Of a DNA stretch of 35,525 bases, positions 8,967 to 17,119 are shown piece after piece (the stretch's first letter is position 1; each line of letters starts with the position of its first letter). Both the position numbers and the translations under genes were made by a program. This DNA is from Pseudomonadota bacterium. Its GTDB lineage: Bacteria; Pseudomonadota; Gammaproteobacteria; Steroidobacterales; Steroidobacteraceae. The stretch is taken from contig JAPLSF010000015.1 in the NCBI GenBank assembly GCA_026398785.1, positions 1 through 35,525 on the forward strand, written 5' to 3'. The notes beneath the pieces are model-generated. The model was not told where the DNA came from, did no database searches, and was given only the letters and a program-made list of their open reading frames with translations.

Positions 8967-10196
8967 ATGAAGAACGAGCATCGCGCGCTGCTGCGCAATG
9001 CGGATTTCACGCGCTACATCCTGGCGCGTTTCCTGGGCTCGCTGGCCGTGCAGATGCAGACGGTGGCCGTCGGCTGGCAGGTGTACGAAGTCACGCGCAG
9101 TCCGCTCGATCTCGGCCTGATCGGTCTGTCGCAGTTCCTGCCGTTCGTGCTGCTGATCCTGCCGGCGGGGCACTTCGCGGACACTCGCGACCGCCGCCGC
9201 ATCATTACCGGTTGTTACGTGCTGCTGCTGCTCTGCGCGCTGCTGTTGCTCGCATTCTCATGGCATGGCCTGCACAGCGCGTGGCCCGTGTTCGGGATCA
9301 TGACGCTGTTCGGCGTGGCCCGCGCTTTCGCCATGCCGGCGAGCCAGGCCCTGCTGCCGAACCTCGTCGAGCGTGAACATTTCGGCGCCGCGGTCGCTTT
9401 CAATTCCTCGGTGTGGCAGGTCTCGACGATCGTGGGCCCCGCGCTCGGCGGCCTGCTGTATCTCGCGGGCGCCACCATCGTTTACGCAACCGTAGCGACC
9501 TTGCTCGCCGTATCGCTGGTGATGCTCGCGACGCTGCGTCGGGGCGGCGAAGCGGGCGCTGCAGCCAGCACGGCGCCGCTCGATCGCCATGCGCTGCTCG
9601 AAGGACTGCGGTTCGTCCGCGGCCATCGTCCCGTGCTTGGTGCGATTTCCCTCGACCTGTTTGCGGTGCTGTTCGGCGGTGCGACGGCGCTGTTGCCGGT
9701 ATATGCCGCCGACGTGCTACACGTCGGTCCGAGCGGGCTCGGCTGGCTGCGTGCGGCACCAGGCGTGGGTGCGGCGTTGACTGGCGTCGTGCTCAGTGTG
9801 CTGCCCGTGACCCAGCGTGTCGGCCACTGGATGTTCGGCGGCGTGATCGTCTTCGGGTTCGCAACGCTCGTGTTCGGCGTATCGACGAGTTTCTGGATTT
9901 CGCTCGCCGCACTCACCGTGCTGGGCGCTGGCGACATGGTGAGCGTCTACATCCGCCACCTGCTCGTGCAGCTCGAGACACCCGACGACATCCGCGGCCG
10001 CGTCAGCGCGGTGAACTCGGTGTTCATCGGCGCCTCGAACGAACTCGGTGAATTCGAGTCCGGGCTCGTCGCCGCGTGGCTCGGCGCGATGCCGGCGGTG
10101 GTCATCGGCGGCTGTGCGACGCTGTTCGTTGCGTTCGCGTGGACCCGCTTCTTCCCCGAGTTGTGGCGCATGGACCGGTTCCCCGACCGGGGGTGA
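8967..10196 (+). CDS. MFS transporter, EntS/MFS_3-like exporter
   Basis: The protein has 409 residues and about twelve hydrophobic helices. The N-terminus is FTRYILARFLGSLAVQMQ, and the loop between helices 2 and 3 is GHFADTRDRRRI, the Asp/Arg-rich motif A of the major facilitator superfamily. The second half has a parallel arrangement, and DIRGRVSAVNSVF near residue 345 is typical of the MFS_3 / enterobactin-exporter-like subgroup. It is probably a drug or metabolite efflux pump in the inner membrane. The ATG at 8967 fits the usual family start; the longer reading upstream is not hydrophobic. The stop codon is two bases from a LexA box that belongs to the next gene. Confidence 0.87.
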   Translation: MKNEHRALLRNADFTRYILARFLGSLAVQMQTVAVGWQVYEVTRSPLDLGLIGLSQFLPFVLLILPAGHFADTRDRRRIITGCYVLLLLCALLLLAFSWHGLHSAWPVFGIMTLFGVARAFAMPASQALLPNLVEREHFGAAVAFNSSVWQVSTIVGPALGGLLYLAGATIVYATVATLLAVSLVMLATLRRGGEAGAAASTAPLDRHALLEGLRFVRGHRPVLGAISLDLFAVLFGGATALLPVYAADVLHVGPSGLGWLRAAPGVGAALTGVVLSVLPVTQRVGHWMFGGVIVFGFATLVFGVSTSFWISLAALTVLGAGDMVSVYIRHLLVQLETPDDIRGRVSAVNSVFIGASNELGEFESGLVAAWLGAMPAVVIGGCATLFVAFAWTRFFPELWRMDRFPDRG

Positions 10197-10197
10197 C

Positions 10198-10217
10198 AAC
10201 TGTATATGCATACAGTA
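10198..10217 (+). promoter_or_regulatory. LexA (SOS) operator
   Basis: The sequence aactgtatatgcatacagta matches the E. coli LexA consensus at 17 of 20 positions and has an intact CTGT-N8-ACAG core (10200-10215). A GTGACA at 10193-10198 and a TAGTCT at 10216-10221 are spaced 17 bases apart and flank the box like -35 and -10 elements. Bound LexA would therefore block the promoter. The box ends ten bases before the next ATG. Confidence 0.85.
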
Positions 10218-10227
10218 GTCTCGGTGC

Positions 10228-11313
10228 ATGCGGCGGGCAGACCGACATCAGGTGGAAAAAGGTCGCGGCGCGGTCACGAATCCGGCCGGCCGCTTCGAAT
10301 CGACCACGCTCACGCCGCAGGATGACGGCTGGGGGAGCCTCGACGCGCCCCTGTCGAACCCTGCGACGACGCTGCTTGCCGAGTTCCCCAGGCACGCGAT
10401 CACCACCAATCGTTCGCCGGATGTGCCCTTCGACCAGTTGCTCAACCCGTACCAGGGGTGTGAGCACGGCTGCATCTACTGTTTCGCAAGGCCCGCGCAC
10501 GCGTACCTCAATCTCAGTCCCGGACTCGATTTCGAGACGCGCATCTTCCATAAGCCCGGTCTCGCGGCGCTGCTGCAGCAGGAAATCTCGTCGCCGCGTT
10601 ACGTCTGCAAGGCGCTGCACATTGGCGGCAACACCGATCCCTACCAGCCGGCCGAGCGCCTGCTGCGTTCTACGCGCGCGGTGCTCGAGTTGCTGCTCGA
10701 GCGCCGACATCCGCTGTCGATCATCACCAAGGGCGCCCTGATCCTGCGCGATCTCGACCTGCTGCGCGCGCTGGCCGAGCGGCAGCTCGTCTCGGTCTTC
10801 GTCAGCATCACGAGCCTCGACGACAAGCTGAAGCGGACGCTGGAGCCGCGTGCCGCGTCGCCCCGGGCGCGATTGCGCGTGGTGCGGGAACTCGCGTCGG
10901 CCGGCGTGCCCGTCGGCGTGATGGTGGCCCCCGTGATTCCGGCCCTGACGGACCACGAGATCGAGCGCCTGCTCGATGCCGCGGCCACTGCGGGGGCGCG
11001 ACGCGCTGCGTTTCTGTTGCTGCGGCTGCCGTTCGAGGTCGCGTCCCTGTTCGAACAATGGTTGCGTGAGCACTACCCGGATCGGGCCGACCGCGTGCTG
11101 AACCACGTGCGCGAGATGCGTGGCGGCCGTCTGAACGATCCCCGTTTCGGTCATCGCGTACGTGGCGAAGGTGCCTACGCGGCGATGGTCGGGGCCCGGT
11201 TTGCGCGGGCTTGCCGGCGTCTCGGGCTCAACCAGGAGGCCGCGCCGCAGCTCGATACGCAGCAGTTCGAGCGCGATCCCGGTGCCCCGCGACAAGGGGG
11301 ATTGTTCGACTGA
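10228..11313 (+). CDS. PA0069-family radical SAM protein, SOS-controlled
   Basis: The protein has 361 residues. It carries a CxxxCxxC cluster at Cys78, Cys82 and Cys85 (YQGCEHGCIYC) that would hold the 4Fe-4S centre for SAM cleavage. The following FARPAHAYL and the N-terminal KGRGAVTNPAGRFE place it in the PA0069 family, distant relatives of spore photoproduct lyase. The start may be this ATG or a GTG at 10252, since the conserved region begins near residue 11 and the ATG is only ten bases past the LexA box. As I recall, PA0069 of Pseudomonas aeruginosa belongs to the LexA regulon, which agrees with the operator seen here. The reaction is unknown; DNA-lesion repair is a guess. Confidence 0.9.
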   Translation: MRRADRHQVEKGRGAVTNPAGRFESTTLTPQDDGWGSLDAPLSNPATTLLAEFPRHAITTNRSPDVPFDQLLNPYQGCEHGCIYCFARPAHAYLNLSPGLDFETRIFHKPGLAALLQQEISSPRYVCKALHIGGNTDPYQPAERLLRSTRAVLELLLERRHPLSIITKGALILRDLDLLRALAERQLVSVFVSITSLDDKLKRTLEPRAASPRARLRVVRELASAGVPVGVMVAPVIPALTDHEIERLLDAAATAGARRAAFLLLRLPFEVASLFEQWLREHYPDRADRVLNHVREMRGGRLNDPRFGHRVRGEGAYAAMVGARFARACRRLGLNQEAAPQLDTQQFERDPGAPRQGGLFD

Positions 11314-11357
11314 AGTTGACTCGGACCAAGCTGATATTTCGGCCCCAATCGTTGACG

Positions 11358-11363
11358 TATACT
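11358..11363 (+). promoter_or_regulatory. Candidate -10 element for the eleven-gene envelope operon
   Basis: TATACT (five of six matches to TATAAT) lies 57 bases before the first ATG, in the only sizeable non-coding gap ahead of the operon (11314-11420). No convincing -35 is seen at 16-18 bases. A TTGACT at 11316-11321 is too far upstream to pair with it. Confidence 0.35.
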
Positions 11364-11420
11364 CGGACGTCCCCAACTTCGTCGCCGCTGCGAGGGTCGC
11401 GCGGCCGCAGGAGGACTGCC

Positions 11421-12227
11421 ATGACTCACGCAAGGTTCGAGCGCCGTCTCCCGGCGAGCGTCCGCGCGCCGTGGCGCGCCGCGGCGGGAGTGGCCGTGCT
11501 CGGAGTCGTGGCGTCCGGCTGCATGACGTCCAAAGTGGACGAGACGCGCCAGATTGCCTCGCCGATCCAGGCCAACGAATCGATCGTCCTGCTCAAGAAG
11601 CCGCAACTCGAAGGCGTGGGCACCGAGGAGGCATTCCTCGACTGCGTCCAGGAGCGCCTAGGCGGCGAGCTGGTCCATCCCGAGAAGGGGCAGAGCACGC
11701 ATTCGGGCAAGGCCGCTCGCACGGCGTTCAAGATCTACGGCGAGCAGGAATTCACCGACGCGTTGTTTCCATGGTTCGAGCCGAGCACGGCTCCGGCCAA
11801 CGCGGATGGCCTGCACGTGCTGCTGCAGCGGCCCGGCATTACCGAGCGGCTGCAGGAAATCCGCGTCCGCTACGTCGTCTGGATCGACGGCAACACCCGC
11901 AAGACCGACGGCGGCGGCAGCGTCGCGTGCGCGATCGGGCCGGGCGGCGGCGGCTGTTTCGGCGTCGGCTGGTGGGAGAAGGAATCAGGCTATGTCGCGA
12001 CCGTCTGGGACATGCAGAACGCGAGCGAGGTCGGCACGGTCAGCACCGATGTCACCGGCACTTCCGTGCTGATCGGCGCCATTGCACCTATCCCGATCAT
12101 CACTCCGGTGCGCAATACCGCCTGCAATCGCCTGAGCGAACAGTTGCGCTCGTTCCTTGTCGGGGACGACCTCCTGGCCCCCGGGGCGGCCGCGGCCGGG
12201 GCGGCCGGTGCCGCGGGTTCGCGTTGA
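11421..12227 (+). CDS. Outer-membrane-type lipoprotein, first gene of the envelope operon
   Basis: The protein has 268 residues. A perfect AGGAGG at 11409-11414 sits six bases before the ATG and decides the start. An Arg-rich N-terminus and hydrophobic core end in the lipobox VASGC with Cys34; Met follows at +2, so no Asp inner-membrane retention signal is present. The mature part has no family I can name. It contains VRYVVWIDGNTRKTD followed by a Gly-rich loop with two Cys (VACAIGPGGGGCFGVGWW), then TSVLIGAIAPIPIITP, which is hydrophobic and may insert in or pack against a membrane. The C-terminus is Ala/Gly-rich. It leads a run of ten further co-directional genes, so it is probably part of the same complex. 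Confidence 0.82.
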   Translation: MTHARFERRLPASVRAPWRAAAGVAVLGVVASGCMTSKVDETRQIASPIQANESIVLLKKPQLEGVGTEEAFLDCVQERLGGELVHPEKGQSTHSGKAARTAFKIYGEQEFTDALFPWFEPSTAPANADGLHVLLQRPGITERLQEIRVRYVVWIDGNTRKTDGGGSVACAIGPGGGGCFGVGWWEKESGYVATVWDMQNASEVGTVSTDVTGTSVLIGAIAPIPIITPVRNTACNRLSEQLRSFLVGDDLLAPGAAAAGAAGAAGSR

Positions 12228-12319
12228 CGGTTGAACCGCGGGCCTCCGGACGCATCCAAGCACGTAGGACCACAGCTGCGGGATCGTCCACGCCGGCCAC
12301 CGTCCAGGGGTTTTAACGC

Positions 12320-13546
12320 ATGCACCGCATTTCAGGACTGACGGCGGCAGTGTTCGCGGCAGCGGCCGCGCTCGCCACGAGCGGGTGCCTGACGACCAGT
12401 TCCAGTTCGATGCCGAGCGGAATGCCGAGTGGCATGCCGAGCTCATCGCCTTCGTCACCGTCCTCGTCGGGCAGTTCGTCGCCTGCGAGCCCCAGTTCGG
12501 GTGGCAGCACAGGCCAGCAGTCGCCCTCGTCCTCGGGGAGCCAGGGGTCGTCTTCGCCCTCGTCGTCGGGGAGCTCCGGTCAGCCATCGTCTTCCGGCAG
12601 CTCCGGCCGCTCCGGCGGTTCCGGGCCTCCCCCACCGCCGCAGCCGCAAGGCTGGCCCACGCCTTCGTCCGCCGGTGGTTCACAGGGCAGCACGGCGTCA
12701 TCGTCCGGATCACCGACGGGTGGTGGTGCCGCTGGGGGGGCGCCCGGTTCGGCGGGCAGCGCAGGGCAGCCTGGAACGGCTGGCCAACCGGGATCCACGA
12801 GCGCGGGATCTGCAGGACAAGCAGGTTCGGCGGGCACCGCTGGCACGTCCGGCCAGCCCGGTCAGGCCGGTTCGGCGGGCACCGTCGGTAAAGGCGGCCA
12901 AGGCGGCCAAGGCGGCCAAGGAACGACGCCCGGCAGCGCGGGGGCCAATGCCAGTACGGGTGGATCGCAAACCGCGGGCGGCGCCAGCGCCGGTTCCGGC
13001 AGTGGTGGTGGCAGTGGTCCCGTGACCGCAGAAGACAAGCGTGCGGAGATCGATCGCCGCTTCGACGAAACGTTCGCCGTGTTCGACGCGCGCATGCGCA
13101 AGGAACAGGAGACGATCTCGCAGGAGCGCGCCGGCCGCGATGGCTCGGCGGGTGGCAGTGGAGCCGAGGGCGAGGGTGGTGATGGCACCGCAGGCGGCGG
13201 TGCTGCGAATGGTGATGGCGCGAACGGTGACGGCTCGGGCGGCCAGGGCGAGGAGGGTGCCGGCGAGGGCGCCAGCACCGGCGACGGCGCATCCGGCACG
13301 GGCAGTGAGGGCGGCCAGGGCGGCGACGTTGCTGCAGGCTCCGGCAGCCAGGGCGGTGGTGGCGGCGTCGGCGGCGGCGCTAAGGGCGGCGGTGGTCCCC
13401 GCGACGTGCCAGCCGACATCCCGGACGGTCGGGACGACGACATCGTTGCACGCCAGTTGCGCGAGGCCGCGATGAAGGAAACGGACCCCGAGCTGCGCGA
13501 GCGGCTCTGGGAGGAATACCGCAAGTACAAGCAGAGCACGCAGTGA
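12320..13546 (+). CDS. Lipoprotein with Ser-rich and collagen-like Gly-X-Y repeats
   Basis: The protein has 408 residues. The signal sequence ends in lipobox ATSGC (Cys23). The first part is Ser/Pro/Gly-rich, starting with three MPSG/MPSS repeats. It then passes into collagen-like GSAGQPGTAG-type triplets (about 125-215), then a charged helix EIDRRFDETFAVFDARM (about 240-260). A second Gly/Ala/Asp/Glu-rich low-complexity stretch follows. The C-terminus is an ordered-looking acidic and basic helical segment beginning DIPDGRDDDIVARQLREA and ending in WEEYRKYK. The low-complexity parts would make a long flexible tether from the outer membrane, with two short helical binding segments. The stop overlaps the next start by four bases (GTGA), indicating translational coupling. 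No known function. Confidence 0.78.
   Translation: MHRISGLTAAVFAAAAALATSGCLTTSSSSMPSGMPSGMPSSSPSSPSSSGSSSPASPSSGGSTGQQSPSSSGSQGSSSPSSSGSSGQPSSSGSSGRSGGSGPPPPPQPQGWPTPSSAGGSQGSTASSSGSPTGGGAAGGAPGSAGSAGQPGTAGQPGSTSAGSAGQAGSAGTAGTSGQPGQAGSAGTVGKGGQGGQGGQGTTPGSAGANASTGGSQTAGGASAGSGSGGGSGPVTAEDKRAEIDRRFDETFAVFDARMRKEQETISQERAGRDGSAGGSGAEGEGGDGTAGGGAANGDGANGDGSGGQGEEGAGEGASTGDGASGTGSEGGQGGDVAAGSGSQGGGGGVGGGAKGGGGPRDVPADIPDGRDDDIVARQLREAAMKETDPELRERLWEEYRKYKQSTQ
12410..12445 (+). repeat. Three 12-base tandem repeats (MPSG/MPSG/MPSS)
   Basis: Three near-identical units of the form ATGCCGAGYGGM run head to tail just after the lipobox of the collagen-like lipoprotein. They keep the frame, so copy-number change would lengthen or shorten the linker without breaking the gene. 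Confidence 0.7.
12893..12919 (+). repeat. Three exact 9-base tandem repeats (GGCGGCCAA)
   Basis: Three perfect copies encode three Gly-Gly-Gln units at the end of the collagen-like region. Being a multiple of three, slippage would change tether length but keep the frame. Confidence 0.8.
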
Positions 13547-14799
13547 CGACCTCGATCAATCCCGCTGTCTCCAATCGCGCGTGGCGAGCGTGCTGCGTCG
13601 TGCTGGCCCTCGCGCTGGGTGCTGCCGGCTGCGTCGTGCAGGACGAGCGCCCGATGGCGCCCGTTGTCGCGCAGAAAGCGACGGCCGAAATTCCGCAGGC
13701 GGAACTGCTCGACGTCGGCGTGCGCATGTTCGATCCGAACATCCCGCCGGACGTGGCCGAGCAGGAAAAGCGCGGCATTTACCCGGACGTCCGCAAGGCC
13801 GAGTCGCGCTACATGCCCGTCCTGCTGCGCGACACGCTGGAAAGCACCGGCCAGTGGGGTCAGGTGCGCGTGCTGCCCGCCGCAAGCGCGGGCAGCGACG
13901 TGAACATCGACGCCCGGATCCTCGAGTCCGACGGCAGCGTGCTGCAGCTCGCGGTCACCGTGACGGACGCCACTGGCCGCACGTGGCTGCGCAAGGACTA
14001 CGAAGGCCTGGCAGACACGCGCGCCTACAAGGACGTGCCGGTCAAGCCGCGCGACCCGTTCGACAACGTGTACGCGACGATCGCGAACGACTTGCTCGCC
14101 GCGCGCAACGAACTCACGCGTGAACAGCGCGTGCAGGTGCACCAGGTCGCCAACTTGCGGTTCGCGTCCGAACTCGCGCCGTACGCATTCCAGCCATACC
14201 TGGCGCACGACCCGAAGCGCGGCACGTACGCCATCGCGCGCCTGCCGGCAGAGGACGATCCGGTGGTGCAGCGCATGGACCGCGTGCACGAGCGTGATTA
14301 CGCGCTGATCGACACGCTCAACGAGCACTACACGAACTTCGGCGAGACCATCGACGACGCTTACGTCAACTGGCGCAAGTATTCGCACGAAGAGCTCGCG
14401 GCCGAAGCCGAGGCGAAACGCAAGGCGCTGGCGCGTGGACTGCTCGGCGCTGCGGCGATCATCGGCGGCGTCATGGCGGGACAGAACACGAACAGCAGCG
14501 CCGGCTCGGCGGCTGCGACCGCGGCCGTGATCGGCGGCATCTATGCGTTCAAGAGAGGCCTCGACATGCGCTCCGAAATCAAGATGCACGGCGAATCGCT
14601 GAAGCAGCTCGGCAGCTCGTTCCAGAACGAAGTGCAGCCGAGCGTCGTCGACATCGAGGGCCGCACGCTCGAGCTGAAGGGCTCGGCGGAGCAGCAGTAC
14701 GCGGAATGGCGGCGGCTCCTGCGCGAGCTGTACGAGAACGAGACGGGCCTGCCGGCGACGACGGCGGAAACCACCCAGCCGGCGGCCGGCAAGCGCTGA
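13543..14799 (+). CDS. Lipoprotein with a C-terminal glycine-zipper helix pair
   Basis: The protein has 418 residues. The start is a GTG overlapping the previous stop. Lipobox GAAGC gives Cys30. Residues 60-190 look like an alpha/beta fold of the kind found in periplasmic lipoproteins that assemble on other envelope proteins (VNIDARILESDGSVLQLAVTV); I cannot name the family. A long charged helix (about 235-300) leads to a Gly/Ala-rich hydrophobic pair, GLLGAAAIIGGVMAGQ and AAATAAVIGGIYAF, separated by a polar Asn/Ser loop. That is a glycine-zipper hairpin typical of sequences that insert or oligomerise in membranes. The C-terminus is helical. It is probably an outer-membrane partner of the operon's inner-membrane proteins. 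Confidence 0.8.
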   Translation: MTTSINPAVSNRAWRACCVVLALALGAAGCVVQDERPMAPVVAQKATAEIPQAELLDVGVRMFDPNIPPDVAEQEKRGIYPDVRKAESRYMPVLLRDTLESTGQWGQVRVLPAASAGSDVNIDARILESDGSVLQLAVTVTDATGRTWLRKDYEGLADTRAYKDVPVKPRDPFDNVYATIANDLLAARNELTREQRVQVHQVANLRFASELAPYAFQPYLAHDPKRGTYAIARLPAEDDPVVQRMDRVHERDYALIDTLNEHYTNFGETIDDAYVNWRKYSHEELAAEAEAKRKALARGLLGAAAIIGGVMAGQNTNSSAGSAAATAAVIGGIYAFKRGLDMRSEIKMHGESLKQLGSSFQNEVQPSVVDIEGRTLELKGSAEQQYAEWRRLLRELYENETGLPATTAETTQPAAGKR

Positions 14800-14809
14800 G
14801 TCCAGACCG

Positions 14810-17119
14810 ATGACGAAGATGACGGCGCTCGCAGGCGGGCAGGTCGTGGCTGCGCGATACGAACTCACACGGCCGCTTGCGGCCGGGCACGACGGCGCGA
14901 CATGGCTCGCGCGGGACACGCATGCCAACCGTGACGTCGTGCTGCGTTTCCGCGCGGGTGACGACGTGGCCGGTGAACGCATCCGCGCCGTCGTCGAGCA
15001 CGCGGCGCTGCTCGCACCTCTCGCCACGCACGGCGCGGGCGACGAATCCTTCGACGTCTTCGAGTACCTGCCCGGCGGCGAGAGCGGCCGCCTGCGTGGA
15101 CGTCCCTGGACGTTGATCGCGCGCCGGCTGCTGCCGGTGATCGATGCGCTGTCGCAACTCCATGCAGCGGGCTGGGTCCACGGCGATCTCAAGTCGGCCA
15201 ACGTGCTGCTCGACGGCGACGGCCTGCCGCGACTCGTGGACCTCGGTAGCGCGCGCAGGATCGGAACGACGCAACCGGCCGGCGCGTCGCCGTATTCGAC
15301 GAGTCCCGAGCGGCTCGACGGCGCCGCTGCGGCCGCGGCGGACGACATCTACGCCCTCGGCGTGCTGTGCTATGAACTCGTGTGCGGGCACCCACCGTTC
15401 TACCCCGACGTAACGCCCGCCCGCGTGCATGACGAAGTCCCGCCACCGGTTGCCGGCGGGCCAGATCCGCCCGAGGCCTTCCGTGCCCTGGTCGCGCGCT
15501 GTCTCGCCAAACGGCCCGCTGACCGACCGGCCTCAATGCATGTCATTCACGAAGAACTGCAGCAAATCCTCGCGACGGCATCGATTGCAACGGCGTCAGC
15601 CGCTGCACCGGGCGTTGCGGCGTGGCAGCCGCGTCCGCCCGCCGATGCCCTGCCCGTGCAGTCGCAATGGCGCCGCACCAAGGGCGACGCGCCCTCGGCA
15701 AAGTCGCTGCGCAGCGAAGGATTCCGCCGCGGCCTGCTGGTCGGCGCGATGGGGCTGGCGCTCGCGGCGGCCGGCTTCACCTTTTTCGTCTTGCCGGGTC
15801 TCGTCGGCTCGAAGACGCCGGCACCGAAAGTGCCCGCGGCTCCCGTGGCTGCGGCGCCGGCTGCGCAGCCGATCGCGGATTTCGAACGCCTCGCGGCATT
15901 GAAGCGCAAGGCGGAGGAGCGTCGCGGACCGCTGCCTGCGCGCCTGGAGAAACTCGAGCAAAGGGGCGTTGCCACCTGGGGTGGGGCGCCGTACGCGCAG
16001 GTACGCAACGACCTGTCTGCCGGCGATGCGGCGCTGACCGGGCGCGAATTCGAGTCGGCGCTTGCGCACTTCGACGCGATGGCGCGCGGGCTCGATACGC
16101 TCGAGCAGCGTTTGCCCGTGGTGGTTCGTGAACGGTTGGCCGCTGCGCAAGCCGCGTTCGATGCCGGTCGTGCCGCCGAGGCGCAGGAGAAATACGCGGC
16201 GGTGCTGCAGGTCGCGCCGGACGATGCCGTCGCACGCAGCGGCAGCGCCCGCTCGCGCGTGCTCGACGAAGTACTGCGCGAAACGGCGGTCGGTGCGCTT
16301 GCCGAGCAGGCAGGCGATGCCAAGGCCGCGATCGCGGCGTACCAGCGTGCGCTGAAACTCGATCCGGCGACGACCGTGGCGCGCGCAGGCATCGCGCGAC
16401 TCGGCGCACGCGAGACCAGCGACGCCTACGCCACGGCGATGGCGCAGGCCATGGCCGCGTTGGCGCGGCGCGACTACCCCGCGGCGCAGAACTCGTTCGA
16501 ACAGGCGGGACGCATCCGGCCCGGCACGCCGGAAGTCGCCGATGGCCTGCAGCAGATCCGCCGCGCCACCGAAACGAAGTCACTGACCTCCATCGTCGAG
16601 CGCGCCGCCGCGGCCGAGCGCGCGGAGCAATGGTCGCAAGCGCTTGCGCTGTATGGTGAGGCGCTCAAGGCCGAACCGGCGCTGCGGCCCGCGCAGGAAG
16701 GGGTGGAGCGTGCGGAGCCGCGCGCCATGATCGATGCCGAACTGCAGTCGTTCATCGACAAACCCGATCGGCTCTACAGCCCTGCAGGCCGGGACATCGC
16801 GCGCAACGTGCTCGAGCGCGCGGCCCGTGTAGCGGCGCCAGGCCCGCGACTGCAGGCCCAGCAGGCGCGCCTGACCGAGCAGTTGCGGCAGGCCGAGACG
16901 CCGGTCAAGGTGGCGCTGGCGTCCGACAATGCGACGGACGTGCAGATCTACCGGATTGGTAAGCTTGGGCTCTTTGAACACCGGGACCTCGAGCTGATGC
17001 CTGGCCGCTATACCGTTGTTGGCACACGCCAGGGCTATCGTGACGTGCGCAAGGAGCTGAACCTGCTGCCGGGTGCGCAGCCGTCCACGCTCGTGGTCCG
17101 CTGCGAGGAGCCCATTTGA
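14810..17119 (+). CDS. Membrane-spanning Hanks-type (pseudo)kinase with periplasmic TPR-like and PEGA-like regions
   Basis: The protein has 769 residues. Residues 15-275 are a Ser/Thr kinase fold: glycine loop AAGHDG at 24-29, catalytic loop HGDLKSANVLL from His124 with Asp126 and Asn131, metal-binding Asp144 in DLG, and SPE in place of APE. The strand-3 lysine is replaced by Arg46 (VVLRF), and the HRD arginine is Gly125. ATP binding and activity are therefore doubtful. One helix at about 308-330 crosses the inner membrane. The outside part has long TPR-like helical repeats (about 380-690) ending in a PEGA-like sandwich (about 700-765, LMPGRYTVVGTRQGYRDV). It overlaps the next gene by four bases. 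It probably senses or transmits envelope state; whether it phosphorylates anything is unknown. Confidence 0.85.
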   Translation: MTKMTALAGGQVVAARYELTRPLAAGHDGATWLARDTHANRDVVLRFRAGDDVAGERIRAVVEHAALLAPLATHGAGDESFDVFEYLPGGESGRLRGRPWTLIARRLLPVIDALSQLHAAGWVHGDLKSANVLLDGDGLPRLVDLGSARRIGTTQPAGASPYSTSPERLDGAAAAAADDIYALGVLCYELVCGHPPFYPDVTPARVHDEVPPPVAGGPDPPEAFRALVARCLAKRPADRPASMHVIHEELQQILATASIATASAAAPGVAAWQPRPPADALPVQSQWRRTKGDAPSAKSLRSEGFRRGLLVGAMGLALAAAGFTFFVLPGLVGSKTPAPKVPAAPVAAAPAAQPIADFERLAALKRKAEERRGPLPARLEKLEQRGVATWGGAPYAQVRNDLSAGDAALTGREFESALAHFDAMARGLDTLEQRLPVVVRERLAAAQAAFDAGRAAEAQEKYAAVLQVAPDDAVARSGSARSRVLDEVLRETAVGALAEQAGDAKAAIAAYQRALKLDPATTVARAGIARLGARETSDAYATAMAQAMAALARRDYPAAQNSFEQAGRIRPGTPEVADGLQQIRRATETKSLTSIVERAAAAERAEQWSQALALYGEALKAEPALRPAQEGVERAEPRAMIDAELQSFIDKPDRLYSPAGRDIARNVLERAARVAAPGPRLQAQQARLTEQLRQAETPVKVALASDNATDVQIYRIGKLGLFEHRDLELMPGRYTVVGTRQGYRDVRKELNLLPGAQPSTLVVRCEEPI

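Noticed and set aside
12404-12950. Repetitive DNA that could be mistaken for a CRISPR array
   Set aside because: Units are short, coding and in frame; there are no unique spacers of constant length and no cas genes.
12862-15348. 828-codon minus-strand open frame opposite the lipoproteins and kinase
   Set aside because: Pro/Ser-rich shadow of the Gly-rich repeats; no motif, no start signal, and it crosses three well-supported plus-strand genes.
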